Shown one piece after another: positions 50,630 to 58,375 of a DNA stretch of 64,000 nt (the stretch's first letter is position 1; the number at the start of each line of letters is the position of its first letter). The stretch comes from Bacteroidales bacterium. Its GTDB lineage: Bacteria; Bacteroidota; Bacteroidia; Bacteroidales; P3. The notes below the pieces were generated by a model that was not told the DNA's origin, made no database searches, and saw nothing but the letters and a program-made list of their open reading frames with translations. A program made the translations under genes and the position numbers. Location of the stretch: the NCBI GenBank assembly GCA_017616895.1, contig JAFZXE010000026.1, positions 62,001 to 126,000 of the forward strand. The letters are read 5' to 3'.

Positions 50630-51799
50630 TTGCGTCGAGTTATATACATATTATTTTTCGTGCTTGTCACGTTGTCTCAGGCGATAGCTCAACAGATAGG
50701 AGCGCAGGTGAGGGAAGGGATGTATGTGGAATTGCGTTGGCGAGATGTGAGCGGTACGTTGGAACTGATGCGCTGTTTGCCAAATGAGGTAGGATATAGT
50801 TCGTTGGGAGAGGTGTCGGGAACAATGTATCGTGATACGTTGAAAGTGGCGGTGTGTGGCGATACTATACGTTACCGTTTGACGTACGGAGGAGGGTTGT
50901 CGATAGAGACAGCAGTATGGTTTGCCGACGGAGTGCCGCCGCAGTATTCGGATATACAAATAGTGACGGTTGACACAATAACAGACAGCATAGTGGTGAC
51001 TTGGCTGCCCTCGGAGTCGGAGGATGTGGCGGCGTACATTGTATGTACGGGAGTTCCGTGTGTGTCGCCAGATACGGTGTATGGTATTCGATATGCGATA
51101 GAATATCAGGATGAGCCAGTAATATTCAGAGTGTTTGCTATTGATAGCTGCGGTAATCCCAGCCAGCTCTCGCCGCCATGCAACAACCTGCATCTCAAAG
51201 TGAGTGCAGACAGTTGCGGTGGTAATGTGACGGCACAGTGGAACGATTACCGCAATATGCCTGGAGGAATAGGGGAGTATTGTTTGTATTATTCGGTAGG
51301 GAAGCCGTATGAATGGCATCTTGCGGACTCGACGTCGGGCAAAACATTGCGGATAGCTATGCCAGAAGGGGTGGATGACAGCTGTTATTTCAGAGTGAGT
51401 GTAAGAGGTGTGGAATCAGGTCTCTGCGCCTATTCTAACACCGTTTCGGTGGCGACAAGCGACACATCGAACACTGAGTGCGGCCAGTCAAATCCTGGAG
51501 ATATTGACGAAGGCAGCGATATTTTTGCCTTGCCGAATGCGATTATATATGGCCAGCCACCTAACGACAGCTTCCAGCCATGTAAGACAGGTGTGCTTCC
51601 CCAAGGAGTTAGCGGGTACAGGTTAGATATTTATTGCCGGACAGGCAGAAGGGTGTTTCGCAGCGAAGACCCTGCAGAGGCGTTCATCGGCCGCAGCAAC
51701 TCTCATGAATTGCAAGGCGGGGCATACGTTTATCTGCTATATTACAGTATTGATGGAGTGCAGCAAGTAAAGAAAGGACAGTTGCTGCTTTTGAAATAA
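50630..51799 (+). CDS. Secreted protein with T9SS C-terminal domain
   Basis: A 389-residue exported protein. A TTG at 50630 is the likely start; the nearby ATG at 50608 is out of frame. The signal peptide is IYILFFVLVTLSQAIAQ. Fibronectin-like strands span 30-270 (VEDTITDSIVVTWLPSES-like and several Cys residues). The C-terminal ~90 residues look like a type B T9SS tail: LPNAIIYGQPPNDSFQPC, YRLDIYCRTGRRVFRSED and LQGGAYVYLLYYSIDG. It should be a surface or secreted product. It lies 32 bp after the ABC exporter gene. Confidence 0.7.
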   Translation: MRRVIYILFFVLVTLSQAIAQQIGAQVREGMYVELRWRDVSGTLELMRCLPNEVGYSSLGEVSGTMYRDTLKVAVCGDTIRYRLTYGGGLSIETAVWFADGVPPQYSDIQIVTVDTITDSIVVTWLPSESEDVAAYIVCTGVPCVSPDTVYGIRYAIEYQDEPVIFRVFAIDSCGNPSQLSPPCNNLHLKVSADSCGGNVTAQWNDYRNMPGGIGEYCLYYSVGKPYEWHLADSTSGKTLRIAMPEGVDDSCYFRVSVRGVESGLCAYSNTVSVATSDTSNTECGQSNPGDIDEGSDIFALPNAIIYGQPPNDSFQPCKTGVLPQGVSGYRLDIYCRTGRRVFRSEDPAEAFIGRSNSHELQGGAYVYLLYYSIDGVQQVKKGQLLLLK

Positions 51800-51821
51800 G
51801 ACCCGAAAAATTACAGAAACC

Positions 51822-52634
51822 ATGAAGATAGCACTTTACACCAGAACACCGAACAACGAAGCCACCGCATTGTTGGCAGAGCGCCTAGGAACGCGTGGAA
51901 TAGAGACGGAGGAGATAGTGGGAGGCGGTGTCAAAACATTGCCGGAAGGACTTGATGCGCTGATTTCGGTAGGCGGTGACGGCACGTTGTTGTCGTCGGT
52001 TCACCTGCTGGGGGATAGCAATATACCTGTGCTTGGGGTGAATTTCGGACATCTAGGTTTTCTGACATCGGCCAACCGAGATGATGTGGAGCTTGTGGCC
52101 GACTGTTTGAAGAACGGCGATTATAATGTTGAAACCCGCACGTTGCTGAAAGTGGTGGCAGAGGTAACCGAGGGGAAGATGCCTGGATTCGCTCTGAATG
52201 AAGTCTATCTGCACCGTCCGCTGGGAAGTGCGCTTTTGAGGGTAAAGGTATTTGTAGATGGACAGTATTTGGCAAACTACAGCGGTGACGGATTGATAGT
52301 GGCGACACCAACGGGTTCGACGGCCTATTCGTTGAGTTGCGGAGGTCCGATATTGACTCCCGACTCAGGTTCGCTTGTTATAACCCCCATAGGAGCGCAC
52401 ACGCTGACGTTGCGGCCAATAGTGCTGTCTGACAAGGTGAGCATAAGTCTGCTGCCAGACGAGTCGTGTGACGAGTTGACTTTAGGAACGGATTCGTCCT
52501 CATGTGTTATACGAGGAGGAGAAGAGGTAAAGGTAAGCCGTCATTCACATGCCCTTCGGCTAATACGACTTCCAGGGCAGAACTTCTTCACAGCGTTGCA
52601 AAACAAGCTGCTGTGGGGAGCAAAATTGCAGTAG
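51822..52634 (+). CDS. nadK: NAD kinase
   Basis: NAD+ kinase producing NADP+. The 270-residue sequence shows the GGDGT motif (LISVGGDGTLLSSVHLLG), GVNFGHLGFLT, NEVYLHRP and YSGDGLIVATPTGSTAYSLS, then GGPILTP. The start at 51822 lies 22 bp after the preceding gene's stop. The nearby nadA also belongs to NAD metabolism but is not in the same transcription unit. Confidence 0.95.
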   Translation: MKIALYTRTPNNEATALLAERLGTRGIETEEIVGGGVKTLPEGLDALISVGGDGTLLSSVHLLGDSNIPVLGVNFGHLGFLTSANRDDVELVADCLKNGDYNVETRTLLKVVAEVTEGKMPGFALNEVYLHRPLGSALLRVKVFVDGQYLANYSGDGLIVATPTGSTAYSLSCGGPILTPDSGSLVITPIGAHTLTLRPIVLSDKVSISLLPDESCDELTLGTDSSSCVIRGGEEVKVSRHSHALRLIRLPGQNFFTALQNKLLWGAKLQ

Positions 52635-52670
52635 AAGAGAGAGGGATAGTTTAGTTTCACTATTATTTTG

Positions 52671-52678
52671 TACTTTTG
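52671..52678 (+). promoter_or_regulatory. -7 box for the arginase-family gene
   Basis: TACTTTTG, 23 nt before the ATG at 52701. It excludes an earlier in-frame start at 52668. Confidence 0.6.
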
Positions 52679-52700
52679 CAATCGAAAAAATCCATATCGG

Positions 52701-53879
52701 ATGGACATAAGCAGTTATTTTGAACCGATAGATATCAGCAAGATAGGTTACAAGAGGGGCAACTTTGTGCCACGGCTTGGTGATCTTGTGACAAGTTACA
52801 ATAAAGACGGAGGCCGTTTCCCGGTGGTGAACGAGAGGTGTGTGGTGTTGGTGGGAGTTACCGACGGACGCGGTGCATCCACCAACCTTAATTGTGCCAA
52901 CGCAGCCGACATGGTGCGGCGCTATTTGTATCCGTTGGCAGGAATTGAGGAGGGAGTGAAGGTGTTGGATTTAGGTAATCTAGTGCAAGGTGCGACGATT
53001 GAGGATTCCCGTCAGGCGTTGACCGAAGTGACAATGGAGTTGCTGAGGCAAAACTGCATAGTGGTGGCTCTTGGGGGCGGTCAGGACTATACCTGGGCGT
53101 TCTATAGAGCGTATGCTCAGTTGGGGAGAGTCATGAATATTTCAGCTATAGACCCTCGTTTCGATATCGATGAGGAAAGAGTGTTGGATTCACGTAACTG
53201 GCTGAGATATATAATTATGGAGCAGCCGAACTATTTGTTCAATTACACGAATATCGGTTATCAGACTTATTTTGTAGGCCAGCAGTACGTCGATTTGATG
53301 GAGGAGTTGAAGTTTGATGCCTACAGGTTGGGCTGGGTGCGAGAGAATATTGTGAGGTCGGAGCCGCTGCTGAGAAACGCCGACTGTGTGAGCATCGACA
53401 TGGGTGCGATAAGGCAGAGCGATGCACCAGCCAACCCTGACCCCTCACCGCACGGTTTTTATGGCGAGGAGCTTTGTCAGTTGGCACGGTTTGCGGGTAT
53501 GAGTGACAAGACGAGTTCCATAGGTTTCTTCGATTTCTCGCCGCTGCACGACAATTCCGGCCAGACGGCTCACCTGATTGCTCATGCGTTGTGGTATTTT
53601 ATAGAGGGCGTAGGAAAACGCAAACAGGATAATCCTTACAAGGACACGGAAAACTACCGCAAGGTGATTGTTCCGTTGGAGGAGCATGATGTCGAGGTGG
53701 TGTTCTACAAGAGTAAGAAGAGCGACCGCTGGTGGGTTGAGGTCCCCTGTTCGGCTGATTCCAATGGAGAGAGCAGGCGAAAGTTGCTGGTGCCGTGCCT
53801 TTATGACGACTATGAACAGGCGTTGCAGAACAAAATACCTGACCTTTGGTGGAAATACTATCAGAGGGTGAACAGTTAA
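52701..53879 (+). CDS. Arginase-superfamily protein (formimidoylglutamase-like) with altered metal motifs
   Basis: A 392-residue ureohydrolase-superfamily protein. It begins MDISSYFEPIDISKIGYKRG. Motifs correspond to the arginase metal sites but differ: GGGQDYTWAF replaces GGxH, IDPRFDIDEE replaces DAHxDxR, and SIDMGAIRQSDAP replaces SxDxDxxDP. With His and Asp ligands changed, a Mn2+ arginase activity is doubtful; Bacteroidota have a divergent subgroup annotated formimidoylglutamase (histidine degradation). The C-terminal ~80 residues are an extension. Substrate unresolved. Confidence 0.7.
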   Translation: MDISSYFEPIDISKIGYKRGNFVPRLGDLVTSYNKDGGRFPVVNERCVVLVGVTDGRGASTNLNCANAADMVRRYLYPLAGIEEGVKVLDLGNLVQGATIEDSRQALTEVTMELLRQNCIVVALGGGQDYTWAFYRAYAQLGRVMNISAIDPRFDIDEERVLDSRNWLRYIIMEQPNYLFNYTNIGYQTYFVGQQYVDLMEELKFDAYRLGWVRENIVRSEPLLRNADCVSIDMGAIRQSDAPANPDPSPHGFYGEELCQLARFAGMSDKTSSIGFFDFSPLHDNSGQTAHLIAHALWYFIEGVGKRKQDNPYKDTENYRKVIVPLEEHDVEVVFYKSKKSDRWWVEVPCSADSNGESRRKLLVPCLYDDYEQALQNKIPDLWWKYYQRVNS

Positions 53880-53932
53880 GCATTATCAATAATTCAAAAT
53901 TTGAATTTCAAAATTCACAATTAATTAATAAC

Positions 53933-54033
53933 CCGTGGGGTGCTGCAAAACTGCGGAGCGCGAGAGTTGACGCTCCAGACAGCTGAGAACATACCCATAT
54001 AACCTGATCCGGACAATACCGGCGGAGGAAAAC
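53933..54033 (+). promoter_or_regulatory. TPP riboswitch (THI element)
   Basis: The conserved THI core is present: GGGGTGC (53937-53943), CTGAGA (53983-53988), ACATACCC, then AACCTGATCCGGACAATACC and GGCGGAGGAAAAC ending just before the ATG at 54036. The ribosome-binding sequence GGAGG lies inside the 3' conserved part, so thiamine pyrophosphate binding should hide it and block translation of the receptor gene. The downstream genes are all thiamine related. Confidence 0.93.
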
Positions 54034-54035
54034 TT

Positions 54036-56264
54036 ATGAAAAAACACTTTTTCATGCTCTCTAAGAGAGCAGTCGCCCTTGTGGTGACAATCGTTACAAC
54101 CATTTCTTTGTCTGCCACTCTGCAGGCGCAAAACAAACAAGACTCGGTAAGAGTGCTTGAGGAAGTCATCGTGAGCGACAGCCGCGTGAATGCCTCTACA
54201 CCGATGACTACATCCACCGTATCGCGTGATGAAATCAACGACCGCAAAGGAGAAATATCGGTACCCTATGTGCTGGAACTGCAACCCAGTGTGGTCGTGG
54301 AGAGCGAGCAGGGCAAGACAGGTAACACTTCGATACGCATCCGTGGAGTCGATGCTACGCGTATCAACGTAAATATTAATGGTATAACACTCAACGACCC
54401 CGAGAGCCAAGCCGTTTATTGGGTGAACATACCCAATTTGGGCGGCATGGCGCAGAATCTGCAGGTGCAGAGAGGTGTCGGCACCTCGGTGGGCGGCAGT
54501 GCTGCATTGGGCGGTACGATAAGCCTGCAGACGCTCACCCCTGCGTCCGACCCTTACGCAGTGGCCGATGTTGCATACGGCTCGTTCAACACCCGACAAT
54601 ATGGCATCACGGCAGGTAGTGGCCGAACGAAGCATGGTTTCGCCTTCGATGTGGCCTATAACGGCTACGGCACCGACGGTTATGTGCGTAATGGCTTCAG
54701 CGACCAGCACTCACTGTTTTTGACTGGAGGTTGGTCGAACGACAAGACGTTGTTGAAAGCCATTGTAATCATAGGTCATCAAAAGACGGGCATCACCTGG
54801 AACGGCATTGATGCAGAGACTTTGGACAAAGATCCTCGATATAACGACGCAGGTGAGTACAAAGACGAGTTGGGGAATGTGCGCTACTACGGCAACGAGA
54901 CCGACAACTATGATCAGCAGCATTTCCAACTCTATTGGGTGCAGCGCCTGGTGAAGGGGTGGAGTCTCAATGCAGCGTTTGATTATACCCACGGAAAAGG
55001 ATACGACGAGTACTACAAGTACAACAAAAAACCCGTGAAATTTGGTTTGATGGGCACAGGCAAGAACGATTACATCACGCAGAAACTTTCCGATGGAAAC
55101 AATTTCACAGGAACAGTTTCGGCCAAATACAAGAACACTATTGTGGATTTGTCGTTCGGTGGTGCGGGCACGTATTTCAAAGGAAACCATTATGGGGATG
55201 TGCTATGGTCGAAAGACTCGACGCTCTATAATACGCTTACCTATTATGGCCTCCCCAACGGCGACGACGATGTATATGAATGGTACAGCAATAATGGTGT
55301 GAAAATTGACGGTTCAGTGTTTGCAAAGGCGTCGTTCAACTTGCTTGACAACCACATGAACATCTATGCCGACCTTCAGGCTCGTTTTGTTGACTACACT
55401 TTCTCAGGCACCGATGACGACTATTACGAGCTTGATTCCTCAAGTCTGTACTACCGCCACTTCTATCCGTTCTTCAACCCGCGTTTGGGTATCAACTACG
55501 CCTTTAACGATATGCACCGCATATATTTTGTGGCGGGCATCTCCAACCGTGAACCCAACCGTTCCGACATCAAAGAACATCTTAAGATTGGAGAGGAGGT
55601 GAAGGCTGAGCACATGCTCGATATCGAGCTTGGCTACGGTCTCAAAGGGAAAAACTATATGTTCAATGCCAACGCATACGCAATGCTTTACAAAGATCAG
55701 CTGACCCCCAACGGACTACTCAGCTCGTCGGGCTACACGCTGATGATGAATGTTGACAAAAGCTACCGTATCGGTTTGGAGTTGGAAGGTGGCTACAAGC
55801 CTTGCAAATGGTTCGACTTCGGAGCCAACCTGACATTGAGTCAGAATAAGGTGGTTGACTATGAATATGAGTCATCCGACACCGCCTACAATTTATACTA
55901 TCACAAAGGCACCACCGACCTCGCAATGTCGCCCAATATCATTGGCGCCCTTATGCTGAACTTCAATCCGTGGAAGACCCTTAAACTGCAGCTTGTAGGC
56001 AAATATGTGGGTGCGATGTATGTCGATAACACCTCGCGCGAGGAAATGAAGCAGGACGGCTATTTTGTGGCCAACGCCAAAGTTTCCTACACTTGGCCGA
56101 TAAAAGGAACCAGCTCCATTGAAGCGCAGTTTCTTGTGAACAACATGCTCAACAACCATTATCGCCTCTCTGCATGGGGAGCCGAGGATGGCGGAGTCTT
56201 CTATCGCGGCTATTACCAGCAGCCCGGTATCAACTTCATGGGCCGTTTGATAGTCAATTTGTAG
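54036..56264 (+). CDS. TonB-dependent outer-membrane receptor, thiamine uptake
   Basis: A 742-residue TonB-dependent receptor. Signal peptide to about residue 31 (TISLSATLQAQ), a TonB-box-like start EEVIVSDSRVN, then the plug domain (VPYVLELQPSVVVESEQGKT, IRIRGVDATRINVNINGI, VQRGVGTSVGGSAALGGT) and a 22-strand barrel ending GINFMGRLIVNL. No SusD-like partner follows, so it is a small-nutrient receptor. The TPP riboswitch and downstream pnuT/tnr genes indicate thiamine as ligand. Confidence 0.9.
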   Translation: MKKHFFMLSKRAVALVVTIVTTISLSATLQAQNKQDSVRVLEEVIVSDSRVNASTPMTTSTVSRDEINDRKGEISVPYVLELQPSVVVESEQGKTGNTSIRIRGVDATRINVNINGITLNDPESQAVYWVNIPNLGGMAQNLQVQRGVGTSVGGSAALGGTISLQTLTPASDPYAVADVAYGSFNTRQYGITAGSGRTKHGFAFDVAYNGYGTDGYVRNGFSDQHSLFLTGGWSNDKTLLKAIVIIGHQKTGITWNGIDAETLDKDPRYNDAGEYKDELGNVRYYGNETDNYDQQHFQLYWVQRLVKGWSLNAAFDYTHGKGYDEYYKYNKKPVKFGLMGTGKNDYITQKLSDGNNFTGTVSAKYKNTIVDLSFGGAGTYFKGNHYGDVLWSKDSTLYNTLTYYGLPNGDDDVYEWYSNNGVKIDGSVFAKASFNLLDNHMNIYADLQARFVDYTFSGTDDDYYELDSSSLYYRHFYPFFNPRLGINYAFNDMHRIYFVAGISNREPNRSDIKEHLKIGEEVKAEHMLDIELGYGLKGKNYMFNANAYAMLYKDQLTPNGLLSSSGYTLMMNVDKSYRIGLELEGGYKPCKWFDFGANLTLSQNKVVDYEYESSDTAYNLYYHKGTTDLAMSPNIIGALMLNFNPWKTLKLQLVGKYVGAMYVDNTSREEMKQDGYFVANAKVSYTWPIKGTSSIEAQFLVNNMLNNHYRLSAWGAEDGGVFYRGYYQQPGINFMGRLIVNL

Positions 56265-56287
56265 GTGAATTATGGGTGTGAAAGCCG

Positions 56288-56899
56288 ATGGATTCCTTAC
56301 AGTTTACAATTTGCAACATACAATTTGATACCATCGAAGTGGTGGGCGCGGTCGTAGGCCTCGCCTACCTCTTCTTTGAATATCGCGCCAGCATCTGGAC
56401 GTGGGTATTCGGTGTGCTGATGCCCATCGTATATGTATATCTCTTCTTCCGCAACGGCCTGTATGCCAACATGACCATCAACATCTATTACATCGTAGCA
56501 TCGGTTTATGGATTTGTTGCGTGGCGAAGGGCTAGAACCGACGAGGCGCAAGATACACGCATCGAATCTTGTCCTCGTCGCTACGCTGTGCCTTTGTTGG
56601 TTGTCATCGCGGTGCTCACAGGTGTGCTTACGTTCGTGTTGATGCAGTTGAAAGAGAGCCAGTTCCCATTGCTCGATGGTCTTAGCGCATCGCTCTCCAT
56701 CGTGATGATGTATATGCTTTCCCGCCGATGGTACCAGCAGTGGTTACTTTGTATCGTCACAGAGCCCATAATGGTTGCACTTGGCCTGTTGACGGGCATG
56801 TATGCTACATCCATCATGTACACCGTCTATCTCGTCGTAGCCATCATGGGCTATTTCAAATGGCGCAAGACCTATCGCAAGCAAATCTACATCCAATGA
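56288..56899 (+). CDS. pnuT: PnuC-family thiamine transporter
   Basis: A 203-residue inner-membrane protein with seven hydrophobic segments, of the PnuC (nicotinamide riboside) family. Motifs: VVGLAYLFFEYRASIWTWVFG, NGLYANMTINIYYIVASVYGF, QQWLLCIVTEPIMVALGL and GYFKWRKTY. The location between a TPP-controlled receptor and thiamine pyrophosphokinase identifies it as the thiamine member PnuT rather than an NR transporter. It overlaps the next gene by 4 bp. Confidence 0.9.
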   Translation: MDSLQFTICNIQFDTIEVVGAVVGLAYLFFEYRASIWTWVFGVLMPIVYVYLFFRNGLYANMTINIYYIVASVYGFVAWRRARTDEAQDTRIESCPRRYAVPLLVVIAVLTGVLTFVLMQLKESQFPLLDGLSASLSIVMMYMLSRRWYQQWLLCIVTEPIMVALGLLTGMYATSIMYTVYLVVAIMGYFKWRKTYRKQIYIQ

Positions 56900-57528
56900 A
56901 CATCGTAATTCTTTGCAACGGCGACTTTCCCACTGCTCCGCAGCCCTTGCAGGCGCTTGCCGAGGCCGACCATATCGTCTGCTGCGACGGAGCCTACAAC
57001 GCGCTTATGGCTCACCGTCCTGACATTACCACACCACTCACCGTCATTGGCGACCTCGACTCGATAGGGGAGAATCCCGACGTAGAGTGCATACGCATCT
57101 CGGAGCAGCTCAGCAACGACGAGACCAAGGCTTTCCGCCACGTTATCGCGACATTCCCCCATCCCGACATCATCATCCTCGGCGCCACAGGGCTTCGCGA
57201 AGACCACACAATAGGCAACATATCCCATCTGGCCGACTTCCGCGAGGAAGCGCCTACCGTAAACCTCCGCATGCTGACCGATTTCGGCGTCTTCACCCCC
57301 ATCGACCGTCCCACCGAGTTCCTAAGCTTTCCTCGGCAGCAGGTCTCGCTCTTCTCCATGACTCACGGCTGCCTCATCACCACCCAAGGCCTCGAATATC
57401 CCCTCCACGGCGAGCCCCTGCCACGCCTATGGCAAGGCACCCTCAACGCCTCCCTCGGCGACCGCTTCGAGGTGAGCCCCTGCGGCGGCATAGTGCTGGT
57501 CTATCAGACCTACAACCCCAAGAATTAG
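56896..57528 (+). CDS. thiN: Thiamine pyrophosphokinase
   Basis: A 210-residue TPK that pyrophosphorylates imported thiamine to TPP. Motifs: VCCDGAYNAL, VIGDLDSIGENP, SNDETKAF, ILGATGLREDHTIGNI and the C-terminal GxxxS/T-rich LNASLGDRFEV. The ATG at 56896 shares ATGA with the pnuT stop. This gene, pnuT and the receptor form a complete thiamine salvage route: outer membrane, inner membrane, trapping by phosphorylation. Just past its stop, 57529-57612 is a remarkably C-rich non-coding tract. Confidence 0.93.
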   Translation: MNIVILCNGDFPTAPQPLQALAEADHIVCCDGAYNALMAHRPDITTPLTVIGDLDSIGENPDVECIRISEQLSNDETKAFRHVIATFPHPDIIILGATGLREDHTIGNISHLADFREEAPTVNLRMLTDFGVFTPIDRPTEFLSFPRQQVSLFSMTHGCLITTQGLEYPLHGEPLPRLWQGTLNASLGDRFEVSPCGGIVLVYQTYNPKN

Positions 57529-57629
57529 CCCGTCACCCCAAACCGCCGTCCACCCATCGCCCTTCCTCCTCCCACCAGCCTCTCACCCGCCACCCCACCC
57601 CGAAACCCATCCGCGCATAATAGTCATCT

Positions 57630-57684
57630 AGTGGCTTTGCAGTGACTTTGTAGTGACTTTGTAGTGACTTTGATGTGGCTTTGA
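57630..57684. repeat. Five tandem 11-bp repeats (AGTGACTTTGT-like)
   Basis: Units at 57630, 57641, 57652, 57663 and 57674: AGTGGCTTTGC, AGTGACTTTGT, AGTGACTTTGT, AGTGACTTTGA, TGTGGCTTTGA. The core TGACTTTG is the reverse complement of CAAAGTCA in the array at 4206. From 57685 to 58093 I see no credible gene. Confidence 0.9.
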
Positions 57685-58093
57685 TACGTAGATGACCCTT
57701 TTCTGTGTTGTTTCTCAATCAGTTGCAAGGCAAGAATAAGCCAAATACGCACACTTGTCTCGGCAGCCACAAAACGCTAAACACTTGATAAATAGAGTGT
57801 TTGTCCGTTTTGCTTTCCCCCGTCCTCTCAAGTTCATCCCACCCGAGCTGAAAGTGTCACCTACTTCTCGCCAGGATTTCCCTTACATTTCTCATAGCGC
57901 ACTCTTTTCTTATGCATTTTTCCCTTTCAAACACCCAACCGCCTGTCGCGATGACGAAAAAAACTGCAAAAAAGTCGTTTCCCCTGCAAAAATTTGTAAA
58001 AACTATACCCTCCAAACCCCGATGCAATCGGCAATGAGCAAAATTGTATATTATTTGAGTGTTTTTGACAATATGCGGAATTGTTGAAAGTGG

Positions 58094-58101
58094 TACTTTT
58101 G
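58094..58101 (+). promoter_or_regulatory. -7 box of the 6S-like ncRNA
   Basis: TACTTTTG with no coding start nearby downstream; the transcript would begin at about 58106. Confidence 0.6.
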
Positions 58102-58105
58102 CAAC

Positions 58106-58257
58106 GTCTTAGAGGTTAAGAGAGGTTTTGTTGGTTTGCCTCTTGTGCTATACGCTCTTACTTGACGTTCAGGCACATGTCTCTTTAGGGATGGCTTCTA
58201 AGATATAGTTTGGTTTAAAAGCAGATACCGTGTGGGCAACCTCACGGTATCTGTGGT
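58106..58257 (+). ncRNA. Candidate 6S-like small RNA
   Basis: A stand-alone ~150-nt unit. The 5' TCTTAGA (58107-58113) pairs with TCTAAGA (58197-58203), the following AAGAGA (58119-58124) pairs with TCTCTT (58180-58185), and further in TGCCT pairs with AGGCA. The result is one long hairpin with internal loops, as in 6S RNA (SsrS), which mimics an open promoter and binds RNA polymerase. It starts right after a promoter and ends with a strong terminator. The identity as 6S is inferred from shape only; no sequence family match was possible. Confidence 0.6.
58222..58257 (+). terminator. Rho-independent terminator of the ncRNA
   Basis: Perfect 11-bp stem CAGATACCGTG / CACGGTATCTG (58222-58232 with 58243-58253) followed by TGGTTTTAT. 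Confidence 0.8.
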
Positions 58258-58375
58258 TTTATAAGCTTCCCTCCATCCCCTCCGTCCTCCTCCACACAAT
58301 AAACCCGCGCACCCTGCGTTTAATATTAACACGGCACTTTGTGTCCTCCTCGTGCCGAAATCAAAATACCTGATT

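Noticed and set aside
57087..57620. 177-codon His/Arg/Pro-rich frame overlapping thiN
   Set aside because: Overlaps thiN in another frame, low complexity, no ribosome site or homologous motif.
57755..58087. 110-codon plus-strand frame
   Set aside because: No recognisable domain, no promoter box or ribosome site seen, AT-rich, ends right before the ncRNA promoter.
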